Assembly: GCA_030619245.1 (NCBI GenBank)
Contig: JAUXBS010000005.1
Location: 1 to 19,519, forward strand
Direction: 5' to 3'
Source of the DNA: Clostridia bacterium
Lineage (GTDB): Bacteria > UBA6262 > WVXT01 > JAUXBS01
Length of the DNA: 19,519 nucleotides
Shown here: one piece after another, positions 1 to 8,669 of the stretch
Position numbering within the stretch: the stretch's first letter is position 1
Layout of the letters: each line of letters opens with the position of its first letter
Notes under the pieces: model-generated
Database searches by the model: none
What the model saw: only the letters and a program-made list of their open reading frames with translations
What the model was told of the DNA's origin: nothing
Made by a program: the position numbers and the translations under genes

Positions 1-876
1 AAGAAAATTCTTGATTATACTCGTGTGTTTTTTATCAGTTCCTATTACCCGCAACTGCTGGCAAAGCTCATAAGTGGTCATATCAAGTACGGTAATTCTA
101 TATCTTTTCTTCATATACTTCCTGACAATCTCAGACAGGATAATGTAATGCTGCTTAATCTCTCCCTTTTCTATTAAGTTCATATTCCTTAATTTTTCAA
201 GCCTGTCATACGCAAGCTCGTCAGCGGGTTTAGCCGGTTCCTTCGCGCCGAAGAAACCGCTTTCTTTTACCTTCCTGGTGAAGTAAAATATTGAGCCCCC
301 TGTAAGGATTAAAAGCGGTACGCCAAACCACAGGAACCAAAACAGCCAGGAATGCTTTATATTAACGGGGGACTTGATATCCCGGATATCATCCTTGTCC
401 GACTCGGAGGATTTTACGCTTTCAACAAATATGGATATTTCACCTGATTTCGCTTCCTTCTTTTCCCCGTCCTTGCCAAGCCACTTTACGGTGAACGGTT
501 CTATTTTAAATTCACCGGTGGTAAAAGTCGTTATCAGGTACCTGAACTCATGGACCAGCTTCCCCCTCCTCCGCTTTGGGTCAAGCACTTCATAATCTTT
601 CAGTTCGAACTGCCGGAGGGTATCGGCAATATCAGGTATTGATACGCTTATCTTTTTTCTATGGCTGATAGTAACCGTATACTTTATCTTGTCCCCTATG
701 GTTATCTTTGGTTTATCAACCGTTGCGCTTATGGTTACAGCTGCCTTCCCCTCCTTTTTTGCAGGGGCGTTTTTCACCGTATCAGTGGCCGCTCCCAATA
801 CGATTACCTGAAATATCGATAATATGGCTACAGTTATTATAAGCGCTGGTTTGTTATTTATCTGCTTTCCTGTCAT
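1..876 (-). CDS. BatD/DUF4381-like membrane protein, C-terminus beyond window
   Basis: The frame is open for 292 codons from ATG 876 to the window edge, so the C-terminus is missing. An in-frame GTG at 882 is an alternative start. A hydrophobic N-terminal segment (about residues 11-30) looks like a signal sequence. A beta-rich extracytoplasmic region follows (about 40-185, including the motif KPKITIGDKIKYTVTI). One strong membrane helix lies around residues 192-212 (WLFWFLWFGVPLLILTGG), and then a basic cytoplasmic helical domain with LRNMNLIEKGEIKQHY and a YMKKRYRI stretch. This architecture matches the BatD/DUF4381 proteins found beside MoxR ATPases and DUF58 proteins. It starts 16 nt after the preceding gene, with a weak GGGAAG Shine-Dalgarno sequence. 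The likely role, inferred from the family and neighbours, is an envelope component of a MoxR chaperone system. The family call is moderately secure and the substrate is unknown. Confidence 0.7.
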   Translation of the reverse strand, partial: MTGKQINNKPALIITVAILSIFQVIVLGAATDTVKNAPAKKEGKAAVTISATVDKPKITIGDKIKYTVTISHRKKISVSIPDIADTLRQFELKDYEVLDPKRRRGKLVHEFRYLITTFTTGEFKIEPFTVKWLGKDGEKKEAKSGEISIFVESVKSSESDKDDIRDIKSPVNIKHSWLFWFLWFGVPLLILTGGSIFYFTRKVKESGFFGAKEPAKPADELAYDRLEKLRNMNLIEKGEIKQHYIILSEIVRKYMKKRYRITVLDMTTYELCQQLRVIGTDKKHTSIIKNFL

Positions 877-892
877 CTTCACGCTTCTTCCC

Positions 893-1834
893 TTAATCCT
901 TAACAAATAAATCATCATATATCTTAACGTTACCCGAAATGAATGATTTCATCATGAAATCTTTCATTAATTCCTCTTGCTTCTCCTTTGTTAGAGTTGT
1001 CCTTACATTGTTCCCTGCCTCTTCAAGGGACTTCTGCCTTTCAGCGCCATCCTTATTCTCTACATAATCATCCCTGTGGGATTCATAATACAGTTCTATC
1101 TCCTTGTTAGTTATACTTATCTTGTCCTGCACTTCTTCCTTTATGAGTTTCTGCATCATCGCCGCCTTCTTTGCTTCAAATGCCTGGGATATAATATCCT
1201 TATCCCTGTCATACCCCTTCCTCTTTGCCTTCTCATAGAAGAGTTCACCCGCAATGTACTGCTGAAGGAATTCAAGCTGTTTCTCCTCATCCTCAAACAT
1301 TTCCTGATAATAAACAGGCAGCTCTCCTATCTTCCTCTGCAGTTCATCCATGGTAATTTCTCTTTCACCTATCTTTGCGACAATCACCGCCCCTCTGGGA
1401 GCTTTGCCTTTCTTCTTACCGGGGGTGGTATACTGCTCCATCTCCAGCTGCGCGTCCAGTGAACGCCCGAGCCGTTCAAGGCATTCTACAGACTTCTGAT
1501 TAACCTCGTCCATGAGCCCGCTGTTAGGAGCCAGTACTCTTACCTTAAGGTACGCAGCAAGAGCGTTTTCATAATCCCTCAGGTTCTCCATGTATATATC
1601 GCCCGTCAGGTATGAGAGGTTAGCCCTCTGCCTTACTGACAGGCCGGGAATTTCTGTCAGGCTCTCATATACCTCTGCCGCTTTCCTGTAAAGCCCCTTA
1701 TTAAGCAGAGAATTAACGTATTCCTTTCTCTTCTCCATGTCCAGCGCCGGCCCCAGCTTCTTCTGCTGAATGAAAACCAGAACCAGCATGACTATAATAA
1801 TAACGGATAAGATATAAGGTAAGTATTTTTTCAT
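893..1834 (-). CDS. Membrane-anchored TPR plus SurA-N-like protein without a PPIase domain
   Basis: This is a 313-residue protein with an N-terminal hydrophobic anchor (about residues 5-23). Helical, TPR-like repeats follow (about 35-130; KGLYRKAAEVYESL and DYENALAAYLKVRVLAP). After a Lys/Gly-rich linker (about 138-146) comes a segment typical of the SurA/PrsA N-terminal chaperone domain (about 150-255): IVAKIGEREITMDELQRKI, then QYIAGELFYEKAKRKGY, then ITNKEIELYYESHRDDY. In SurA and PrsA this region is followed by a parvulin isomerase domain, but here only about 55 residues remain, so that domain is absent. The protein is probably a non-enzymatic periplasmic chaperone or adaptor. It sits 16 nt after the DUF58 gene (GGGAG ribosome site), inside the MoxR operon. 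The domain reading is from motif recognition; the function is inferred. Confidence 0.6.
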   Translation of the reverse strand: MKKYLPYILSVIIIVMLVLVFIQQKKLGPALDMEKRKEYVNSLLNKGLYRKAAEVYESLTEIPGLSVRQRANLSYLTGDIYMENLRDYENALAAYLKVRVLAPNSGLMDEVNQKSVECLERLGRSLDAQLEMEQYTTPGKKKGKAPRGAVIVAKIGEREITMDELQRKIGELPVYYQEMFEDEEKQLEFLQQYIAGELFYEKAKRKGYDRDKDIISQAFEAKKAAMMQKLIKEEVQDKISITNKEIELYYESHRDDYVENKDGAERQKSLEEAGNNVRTTLTKEKQEELMKDFMMKSFISGNVKIYDDLFVKD

Positions 1835-1850
1835 CTGAACTCCCTTCCTG

Positions 1851-2729
1851 CTACCTGAACCTCTTTGCCCTCAATCTGAAGAATTTCAATAAAGGCTCAA
1901 TATATGGCTGGTCTGTATATATGTCTATACTGTCAAGCCCCATGGACCTGAACATCTTCTTCCTGTCCTCGAGCCTTCTATTATACTCTTCACCATACCT
2001 GTCCCTGAACAACCTATCCCCGGTATCAACCGTAACATACTGGCCGGTCTCGGAATCCTCCAGTTCAATAAACCCGACATTGGGCAGTTCCTTTTCCCTG
2101 GGGTCGGTAATGGTGACTGCTATTACATCATGCCTCCTGTTGGTTATGTTCAATGCCTTCTCATATCCTTCCCCGATGAAATCGGATATTAAAAAGGTTA
2201 CCGCCTTCCTCTTGTTAACCTCGTTCATGTATTCAAGCGCTCTTGTAATATTGGTCCTCCTGTGCGACGGCTTGAAGTACAGAATCTCCCTGATAATCCT
2301 CAGTATATGAGTCCTTCCTTTTTTCGGAAGTATGTACTTTTCAACCTGGTCGGTAAATATAATCATGCCAACCTTGTCATTGTTCTTTATCGCAGAAAAC
2401 GCAAGGACCGCCGAAAGTTCTGCCGCAAGTTCGCTCTTCATCTTCTCCCGGGTGCCGAAACTGCCCGAAGCGCTCATATCCACCAGGAGCATCACCGTCA
2501 ATTCCCTTTCCTCAATGAACTTCTTGACGAAGGGCTTGCCGTACCTTGCCGTAACGTTCCAGTCTATAGTACGTATATCATCTCCCGGCTGGTACTCCCG
2601 CACTTCCGAGAACTCCATGCCCCTGCCCTTGAACACACTCTCGTACTGCCCCGAGAACACATCACTCACCAGGCGTCCGGTCCTGATTTCAATCCTTCTT
2701 ACCTTCTGTAATACTTCTTTTGGAATCAT
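1851..2729 (-). CDS. DUF58 domain protein (vWA-like, MoxR partner)
   Basis: This 292-residue protein is a clear DUF58 member. The signature VREYQPGDDIRTIDWNVTAR lies near residues 43-62, after GRGMEFSE. A vWA-like fold follows with the MIDAS-type motif LLVDMSASGSFG (about residues 81-92) and the later strands VGMIIFTD and VTFLISDFIGEG. No signal peptide or membrane helix is visible, so it is probably cytoplasmic or peripheral. DUF58 proteins are nearly always encoded directly after a MoxR AAA+ ATPase, as here (43-nt gap). They are thought to act with it in assembling or maturing envelope or metal-dependent protein complexes. A GAGGGG sequence precedes the ATG and supports this start. The family assignment is secure; the client protein is unknown. 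Confidence 0.9.
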   Translation of the reverse strand: MIPKEVLQKVRRIEIRTGRLVSDVFSGQYESVFKGRGMEFSEVREYQPGDDIRTIDWNVTARYGKPFVKKFIEERELTVMLLVDMSASGSFGTREKMKSELAAELSAVLAFSAIKNNDKVGMIIFTDQVEKYILPKKGRTHILRIIREILYFKPSHRRTNITRALEYMNEVNKRKAVTFLISDFIGEGYEKALNITNRRHDVIAVTITDPREKELPNVGFIELEDSETGQYVTVDTGDRLFRDRYGEEYNRRLEDRKKMFRSMGLDSIDIYTDQPYIEPLLKFFRLRAKRFR

Positions 2730-2772
2730 TTCAATCCCCTCACGTTTCGCGAAAAATAAGTTGAGAGTTTAC

Positions 2773-3762
2773 TCATGGTACTTCCACGTGGTCAAATACA
2801 TTCTTTAAAATATCTTCCGACGTCGTATTCTCTGCCTCTGCCTCATAAGTAGCAATAATCCTGTGCCTTAAAACATCCATCCCTATAGTTTTAATATCCT
2901 CCGGGATGACATAACCCCTGCCCTGCATAAAGGCATATGCCCTGGCGACAGTGGCCAGGTATATGGTTGCCCTCGGTGATGCCCCGTATGAAATCAGGTT
3001 CTTTAAATCATTCAACCCGTATTCCTCCGGCTGGCGTGTTGCAAAAACAATATCAATAATGTAATTCTTTATCTTCTCATCAATGTAAACTTCGTTTACT
3101 ACAGAGCGTACCTTCATAATCTTGTCGGGAGAAATTATCTTCTTGATTTTTATTTCCTTGCCCGTGGTCATCCTCTCCATTATCTGCCTTTCCTCATCCT
3201 TCCTGGGATAAGTAATTCTTAGCTTGAGCATGAACCTGTCAATCTGCGCCTCCGGCAGGGGATAGGTCCCTTCCTGCTCTATTGGGTTCTGTGTCGCAAG
3301 CACGAGGAACGGCTCTTCCAGTTTAAAGGTCTCCGTCCCTATAGTCACCTGCCTTTCCTGCATAGCCTCAAGCAGCGCGCTCTGCACCTTGGCCGGCGCC
3401 CTGTTGATTTCATCCGCAAGAATAATGTTTGAAAATATAGGACCCTTCTTCACACTGAAGCCACCGTCCTTGGGGCTGTATATCATCGTACCCACTAAAT
3501 CAGCCGGCAGCAGGTCAGGCGTAAACTGCAGCCTCTGGAACCTGGTATCAATCGTGTCGGCAAGAGTTTTTACCGAAAGGGTCTTTGCCAGTCCGGGCAC
3601 GCCCTCAAGAAGAACGTGGCCGTTTGCAAGTATTGACAACAACAAACGTTCCACGAGGTATTGCTGACCGACAATGACCTTTCCTATCTCTGCCATTAAC
3701 TCTTTTACAAACAAACTCTCCTTCTGCACCTTTTCATTAATTGCCCTGATGTCCTGCTCCAT
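2773..3762 (-). CDS. MoxR-family AAA+ ATPase
   Basis: This is a MoxR chaperone-type AAA+ ATPase of 329 residues. Visible motifs are Walker A GVPGLAKT (about residues 54-61), Walker B IILADEINRAP (Asp/Glu 117-118), sensor 1 LVLATQNPIEQEGTYPLPEAQ, and a C-terminal lid domain containing SYGASPRATIYL. The reading frame extends ten codons further upstream to 3792. However, a strong AAGGAGG lies at 3777-3771, eight bases before ATG 3762, and it falls inside that extension, so 3762 is the better start. MoxR ATPases use ATP hydrolysis to mature or activate partner complexes. The downstream DUF58, chaperone-like and BatD-like genes form the usual partner set. The gene follows murI by 57 nt and may share its transcript. 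Confidence 0.95.
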   Translation of the reverse strand: MEQDIRAINEKVQKESLFVKELMAEIGKVIVGQQYLVERLLLSILANGHVLLEGVPGLAKTLSVKTLADTIDTRFQRLQFTPDLLPADLVGTMIYSPKDGGFSVKKGPIFSNIILADEINRAPAKVQSALLEAMQERQVTIGTETFKLEEPFLVLATQNPIEQEGTYPLPEAQIDRFMLKLRITYPRKDEERQIMERMTTGKEIKIKKIISPDKIMKVRSVVNEVYIDEKIKNYIIDIVFATRQPEEYGLNDLKNLISYGASPRATIYLATVARAYAFMQGRGYVIPEDIKTIGMDVLRHRIIATYEAEAENTTSEDILKNVFDHVEVP

Positions 3763-3819
3763 GACTTTTTCCTCCTTAATTATAATCCTCAAAACTTTTA
3801 CAAATACAGGTATGCGCCC

Positions 3820-4617
3820 TTATAACTCAACCTTCTCAATATTCCTTATTTCCTTCTCAATAAAGTTCCTGCCAAGAGAAACAAACTTTTCCGGGTCATC
3901 GCTGACAAAGTACTTATGTTTTACGGTTTCCCCGCCGCCCTTTCTTAACAGGTTCTTCTCATTTAAAACCCTCCTGACTTCTACTGCCGTCTCCTCCGCA
4001 GAATCCACGAGTTTCACGTTAACCCCCATAACCCTGGTAATTATTTTTTTTAAAAGAGGGTAATGAGTGCAGCCAAGAACAAGCGTATCCACTTTTTCAT
4101 CTTTAAGCGGCCCAAGGTATTCCTTGGCAATCAATAAGGTGACCTGTTTATCAATCCACCCCTCCTCCACGAGGGGAGCAAACAAAGGACACGATTTAGT
4201 GAATATTTTTATTTCTGAATCTAATTTTGAAATTGCTTTTTCGTAAGATTTGCTTCTTATTGTCGCAGTTGTACCGATTATACCGACTTTCTTATTTTTC
4301 GTCAACCTCAGCGCTGCCCTGGCCCCCGGATTAATAACATCTACAACAGGAATAACAGCTCTTCCCCTTAAAGCATCTATTGCATGGGAAGAAGCGCTGT
4401 TACACGCAACCACTATTACCTTCACCCCCTGTTTTTTAAGGAATTCCATAATTCTCAGAGAAAATCTTGTAATCGTATCTCTTGACTTCGTCCCGTAAGG
4501 AAGGTGCGCCGTGTCTCCGAAATAAACAATCTCTTCATCCGGAAGCTGTTTGAATATCTCTGAAACTACCGTCAGTCCGCCAAAACCTGAATCAAATACT
4601 CCAATTGCCCCGTTCAT
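3820..4617 (-). CDS. murI: Glutamate racemase
   Basis: This cytoplasmic enzyme interconverts L- and D-glutamate to supply D-Glu for peptidoglycan precursors. At 265 residues its length is typical. The N-terminal motif GVFDSGFGGLTV contains the conserved Asp9-Ser10. The two catalytic cysteines are visible as VVACNSASSHA (Cys72) and LGCTHYPLL (Cys183, followed by His185), and GDTAHLPYG (about 34-42) is also conserved. A GGAG sequence lies just before the ATG. The gene begins 9 nt after the amidase gene, so cotranscription of the two cell-wall genes is likely. All key residues are intact and I see no reason to doubt the call. Confidence 0.97.
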   Translation of the reverse strand: MNGAIGVFDSGFGGLTVVSEIFKQLPDEEIVYFGDTAHLPYGTKSRDTITRFSLRIMEFLKKQGVKVIVVACNSASSHAIDALRGRAVIPVVDVINPGARAALRLTKNKKVGIIGTTATIRSKSYEKAISKLDSEIKIFTKSCPLFAPLVEEGWIDKQVTLLIAKEYLGPLKDEKVDTLVLGCTHYPLLKKIITRVMGVNVKLVDSAEETAVEVRRVLNEKNLLRKGGGETVKHKYFVSDDPEKFVSLGRNFIEKEIRNIEKVEL

Positions 4618-4626
4618 TATTCACTC

Positions 4627-6153
4627 CTACCTCTCAGCCCAACTCTTGTAATCCTTAATCCCTTCATAAATAATTTTTGCCATCATGTACTGGAATCCTC
4701 TTTTTCTTAATTCCCTTTCTTCCGCAGGATTTGAAATAAACGCGGTTTCTATTAACACAGCAGGCATCTGCGCGCCCCTCAACACATGGAAACCCGCCTG
4801 CTTCACACCCCTGTTTATTAACCCTCCTTTTTTGCTGACTGATTTACTTATAAAGGAACATGCCTCGCTGGACTCGTTAACATATTCATTTATTCTCATA
4901 TCCCGGAGTATTTTATACAAATCACTTGATTTTTCGTACCCTTCCTCAAGCCCCAGCACGGAATTCTCTATGTTTGCCACAGCCTGAGCTTCATCATCCG
5001 TGGCTCTTTCTGACAGAAAGTATATCTCAAACCCCCTGGTACTCTTTCTTAATGAAGCATTCGCATGAATGCTTATGAATAAATCCGCCTTCTTCTGATT
5101 GGCTATCTCCGTTCTTTGCGCCAGGGGTATAAATATATCTGAAGTTCTTGTCATTATGACTCTGCAGTTAAGATTATTTGTCAGATACCTTGCAAGCTGG
5201 CGCGCTATTTCCAGAACAATATTCTTCTCCTTTACGCCTTTTGGCCCGATTGCCCCCGGGTCTTTTCCCCCATGGCCCGGATCAATCACTATCGTCTTAA
5301 TTTTTTTCCTGGCGCTCTTTATTGCCGCAACAATTTCCTCTTTTTCCCTTGTTTTCTTGACATCAATAACTATTCTCAAGGGCCTTTCCTTCTTCTCTAT
5401 TATATGCCCGCCAGCATCCTTGCCAAGCCTGAGTTCTATCAAAGCAGAATCTGTCTCCTGTAAACTCACAACTTCCTCAACAATACTATCCTCAATGGTA
5501 AAAGTGCCCGATTCAGTATCGACACTACCCTTGTTCACCCTTATATAAAGTTTTTTATCTTCAATTCTGGTTGCCTTATATGTCAGGTCTTCCGATAACC
5601 TTATAACAGTACGCGTATAATTCAAATGCGGGTAAACTATTACATCCGTAATGTTTACTACTGTCATTATTTCCTCTTCTGTTTCCTGCTCTTCCCCCCT
5701 TTTTCCGGACCTGCTGATAATACGCAGGAGCTTATTTGAATAATTCCACGTAACAGTACGGCCCGCAATAGCAACAAAAGCGCTTGATAGTATCCCCTCC
5801 AGCGGCACCCAGATATTGTTGTTAATCATTACCGTACTCTTATTCATTTTTCTGCGGACCCAGTTTATAATAACGTATGGGCTATCAACAGTAAAAATAA
5901 CCTTTCCTTTTTCAAGGCCCAGCGATTTCTGGCCGGGTCTCTTCCCGGGTTTAAGCTTAGCATCAAAGATACCTGCAACATCATCTATCTTCAAATACCC
6001 CTTCTTTTCAATTAGAAACATATTAATTTTTATTCCCGGCTTATCATCGACCAGCACATTGATCCTGATTTTTTCACTTTCAACCGCGCAAACATTCATT
6101 GACGATAAAATCAATCCAACAACAGCAATAACAAATATAAGTTTTTTCTTCAT
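4627..6153 (-). CDS. Secreted N-acetylmuramoyl-L-alanine amidase (Amidase_3) with AMIN-like domain
   Basis: This 508-residue exported zinc amidase should cleave the amide bond between N-acetylmuramic acid and the stem peptide. It has a signal peptide (about residues 1-23, ending near MNVCAVES). A copper-amine-oxidase-N-like beta domain follows (about 30-147). Next is an AMIN-like domain (about 165-267), starting near VNITDVIVYPHLNYTRTVIR. The catalytic Amidase_3 domain (about 286-500) carries VIDPGHGGKDPG (His294), Glu309 in GVKEKNIVLEIA, SIHANAS (His363) and the C-terminal catalytic Glu in VLIETAFISN. The layout resembles AmiC-type or Firmicute/cyanobacterial AMIN amidases used in cell separation. 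Its ATG overlaps the stop of the upstream receiver gene in an ATGA, so translation is probably coupled to the signalling genes, a hint of regulation but not proof. Confidence 0.93.
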   Translation of the reverse strand: MKKKLIFVIAVVGLILSSMNVCAVESEKIRINVLVDDKPGIKINMFLIEKKGYLKIDDVAGIFDAKLKPGKRPGQKSLGLEKGKVIFTVDSPYVIINWVRRKMNKSTVMINNNIWVPLEGILSSAFVAIAGRTVTWNYSNKLLRIISRSGKRGEEQETEEEIMTVVNITDVIVYPHLNYTRTVIRLSEDLTYKATRIEDKKLYIRVNKGSVDTESGTFTIEDSIVEEVVSLQETDSALIELRLGKDAGGHIIEKKERPLRIVIDVKKTREKEEIVAAIKSARKKIKTIVIDPGHGGKDPGAIGPKGVKEKNIVLEIARQLARYLTNNLNCRVIMTRTSDIFIPLAQRTEIANQKKADLFISIHANASLRKSTRGFEIYFLSERATDDEAQAVANIENSVLGLEEGYEKSSDLYKILRDMRINEYVNESSEACSFISKSVSKKGGLINRGVKQAGFHVLRGAQMPAVLIETAFISNPAEERELRKRGFQYMMAKIIYEGIKDYKSWAER

Positions 6154-6521
6154 TCTTTTACCTTTAAAAATTTCTTTACTATATCTATAACGCTTCCCGG
6201 GGTACAGGGTTTTGCAAGGTATCCGTCACAACCATGTTCCAGGGCCTTTTCCTCATCCCCGCTCATAGCATGAGCGGTTATTGCAATTATCGGGATATTC
6301 TTTAATTCATCATCCGCCTTGATACGTTTAGTTGCCTCCCAGCCATCCATTTTTGGAAGTGAGAGGTCCATTAATATAATATCAGGTTTTTCCTGTACTG
6401 CCTTTTCAATACCATCTTCGCCATCAACTGCTTCCACAACCTCATAACCGTAATGAATCAACACGGTTCTGATAACCTCGCGATTATCCACGTTGTCTTC
6501 AACAAGAAGCACCTTTTTCAT
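6150..6521 (-). CDS. Stand-alone response regulator (REC only), kinase-coupled
   Basis: This 123-residue protein is a single receiver domain with no output domain. The acidic pocket is VEDN (Glu8-Asp9), the phospho-acceptor is Asp52 in ILMDLSLPKMDGWEA, the conserved Thr is in IIAITAHAM, and the conserved Lys is in YLAKPC. The ALEHGCDGYLAKPC ending is typical of DivK-like or hybrid-kinase receivers. The gene overlaps the histidine kinase stop (ATGA at 6521-6518) and the amidase start (ATGA at 6153-6150). It is therefore probably the cognate receiver of that kinase, translated in the same polycistron. With no output domain it must act through protein contacts or as a step in a phosphorelay. Confidence 0.93.
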   Translation of the reverse strand: MKKVLLVEDNVDNREVIRTVLIHYGYEVVEAVDGEDGIEKAVQEKPDIILMDLSLPKMDGWEATKRIKADDELKNIPIIAITAHAMSGDEEKALEHGCDGYLAKPCTPGSVIDIVKKFLKVKE

Positions 6522-8425
6522 GCCTTCTCCGCCTTCCCGGTTTTATCTTCTTTTTTCATCACAACCGGTATTTTTAAGGTCAACGTTGTTCCCCTGCCAA
6601 AAACGCTTTCTGCCCTTATCTCCCCTTCCATGATGTCAATCAGTTTCTTTGTTATGGAAAGCCCCAATCCCGTACCGCTGTATTGCCTGGTGGATGAACC
6701 ATCAACCTGCCTGAACTCATCAAATATATAAGGCAGGTCCTCTTCCTGTATGCCAATACCCGTATCCATAACTTCTATTTCAACCTTACCGTCAGACTTA
6801 TCTGAGCTTGCCCCAATTTTTATCTTCCCTTCCCTGGTAAACTTAATTGAGTTAGTAATCAGGTTAACCAGAACCTGCTTCAACCTGTTCCTGTCTGTGA
6901 ACAGTTCAGGAACATTATCATCCACGCTCTTTTCAACCACAAAGTTCTTCCCCTGTACCAGTGGTTCCAACGTGACAATTATTTCATCAATTAACAACTT
7001 AAGTTCGAATTTCGAAGGACTCAGCATTATCTTCCCGGCCTCAATTCTTGAGAGGTCAAGTATATCGTTTATCAACTGAAGTAATGCCTTTGCGTTCTTC
7101 CCTATCTTATTAAGAGCATCCCCCTGTTTTTCAGAAATATCACCATAAATCTTTTCCTCCATTAATGCTGAAAAACCAATTATGGCATTCATGGGAGTCC
7201 TTAACTCATGCGACATATTTGCAAGAAACTGAGACTTTAACCTGTCAGCTTCCTTCAACTTTATATTTTTTTCTTCAATTTCCTGATGGGCTTCCTTCAA
7301 ATCCCTGGTGGCGGCATTTATCTTCTCACCAAGCCCGCCGTATGACTCATTTAATTTTTCAGCCATCTTGTTAAATTCGCTGGCAAGTTTTTCTATCTCA
7401 TCTCCTGTCTTAATGTTCAGGCGGTAATTAAGGTTGCCGGCTCCTATCATTTCAGCTCCGTGCTGCAGGTCATGAATTGGCTCAGTCACCATTCCGCCGA
7501 AACGAACACTGAAGAACAGGGCGACAGCAAGCTCTGCAAATGTAAGAATTATAAAAAATATCTTTAACTGTATCAAATTAGCGTATGCATTCTTAATCGG
7601 CTGCTGAAAAATAACACCCCATTTTGAAAGATGCGTTAACTTGTACGCTGCCAGCATTTTTCTGTTTTTGTAATCCAGAACTTTTTTTACCCCGGTCTCG
7701 CCCCGGATCACCTCCTTCACAATCCCCTCATCCTCACTTAAATCATTCAACAGCATCCTTTCATCCGGGTGCGCAAGGACGACCCCCTTCCTGTCAACGA
7801 TGTATATATAACTGTTTTCATCCGGCTTTACCTTATCCAGCATCCTGGAAAGCGTTTTTAAATCAATCCCTCCCACGAGGGTCCCTAAAATCCTGCCAGC
7901 GCTGTTTTTCACGGGCGCGTAAACCACCACCACAGCAGGGTCACGTATATAATTGGAATAAAACACATCAGATATCCCCGGTTTCACAGTATCAATACTC
8001 GCTGCCGCCGAGAACTTCTTGCCGATGATGCTTTTATTCCGGGGATAGACTGTCTTTACTACCCCCCTCCTGTCCTCTGCAAGAATAAAGGTAAAGTTCT
8101 TGTACCTATTCTTTATGCTGGAAAACCTGCTCCTTAACTTGGGAAAGTTCCAGTACTCCATTCCTTCAATAATCGTTGGTTGGTGGGCTGCATCAATAAT
8201 CACCTTCTGGCAATCAATAACGTACTGGTCCACGAGCTTAATGAGGCTTTCCTCCAGGGCAGAACGACTGGAACGAACCTGCTCTTTAATAGTGTTTTGA
8301 TAAAGAAGGAGCGTGCTATAGCCCAGAACAACAGGAAAGAGCGCTATAATGAAGAGTAAGATAACTATCTTTTTTCTTATGCTAAAAAATATCCTGTTTT
8401 TTTTTAGACGGTTGATGAGGCTCAT
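6518..8425 (-). CDS. Membrane sensor histidine kinase (Cache-HAMP-HisKA-HATPase)
   Basis: This is a 635-residue sensor kinase. Transmembrane helix 1 is about residues 20-43. A large extracytoplasmic double-Cache-like sensor runs about 45-280, with VYAPVKNSAGRILGTLVGGI and YIVDRKGVVLAHPDE typical of that fold. Transmembrane helix 2 (about 285-306), a HAMP domain (about 308-360) and a coiled coil (about 365-398) follow. The HisKA domain holds phospho-acceptor His406 in NMSHELRTPMNAIIGFS. The HATPase_c domain (about 505-622) has the N-box LVNLITNSIKFT, the G1 box DTGIGI and the G2 box GTGLGLSI. The ATG at 8425 has no obvious Shine-Dalgarno sequence and lies only 15 nt from the end of a MITE-like element, which may have replaced the original leader. 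The partner receiver is encoded directly after it. Confidence 0.95.
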   Translation of the reverse strand: MSLINRLKKNRIFFSIRKKIVILLFIIALFPVVLGYSTLLLYQNTIKEQVRSSRSALEESLIKLVDQYVIDCQKVIIDAAHQPTIIEGMEYWNFPKLRSRFSSIKNRYKNFTFILAEDRRGVVKTVYPRNKSIIGKKFSAAASIDTVKPGISDVFYSNYIRDPAVVVVYAPVKNSAGRILGTLVGGIDLKTLSRMLDKVKPDENSYIYIVDRKGVVLAHPDERMLLNDLSEDEGIVKEVIRGETGVKKVLDYKNRKMLAAYKLTHLSKWGVIFQQPIKNAYANLIQLKIFFIILTFAELAVALFFSVRFGGMVTEPIHDLQHGAEMIGAGNLNYRLNIKTGDEIEKLASEFNKMAEKLNESYGGLGEKINAATRDLKEAHQEIEEKNIKLKEADRLKSQFLANMSHELRTPMNAIIGFSALMEEKIYGDISEKQGDALNKIGKNAKALLQLINDILDLSRIEAGKIMLSPSKFELKLLIDEIIVTLEPLVQGKNFVVEKSVDDNVPELFTDRNRLKQVLVNLITNSIKFTREGKIKIGASSDKSDGKVEIEVMDTGIGIQEEDLPYIFDEFRQVDGSSTRQYSGTGLGLSITKKLIDIMEGEIRAESVFGRGTTLTLKIPVVMKKEDKTGKAEKA

Positions 8426-8440
8426 ATTAAATGCTTAATA

Positions 8441-8669
8441 TAGTGTAGTGTCTCTTAAATTCCTTCACATTTGCGATAGGTATTCTAAGCATAGTCAAGA
8501 GGTGAGGTGTATCCTCTGCGACACATAATCGATGAACGACGCAAGCTATGTTTAAAAAACCCCGCCTTCCGGGAAAGCCCTTCTTGACCGGCTTCTTCGT
8601 CACTCCCCCCTTAAATCCGGCTCAAATCCATACTTTCAAATGTCAAAGTATTTAAGAGGCCCTACACTA
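8441..8669. mobile_element. MITE-like element with 33-bp terminal inverted repeats
   Basis: The ends at 8441-8473 and 8637-8669 are inverted repeats. The outer 19 bp agree at 17 positions (TAGTGTAG at each tip, then CTCTTAAA), and the full 33 bp agree at 28. Both ends begin with TA, consistent with a TA target duplication as made by Tc1/mariner-IS630 type transposases. The interior (about 163 bp) has no ORF of note, so the element is non-autonomous. It separates two response-regulator genes from their probable kinase. Its right tip supplies the last two codons and the stop (CTAGTGTAG, minus strand) of the neighbouring receiver gene. The family name is unknown; the call rests on structure alone. 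Confidence 0.65.
8554..8573 (-). terminator. Possible weak Rho-independent terminator inside the MITE-like element
   Basis: Read on the minus strand, CCCG (8573-8570), a five-base loop and CGGG (8564-8561) form a short stem, followed by G and six T residues (8559-8554). The stem is only four base pairs, so activity would be weak. If active, it would separate transcription of the receiver pair from that of the kinase. Confidence 0.3.

Noticed and set aside
7624..8028. Long plus-strand open frames opposite the kinase and other genes (for example 17184-17777)
   Set aside because: They are antisense to well-supported coding regions with clear domain motifs, have no family resemblance and no ribosome sites.
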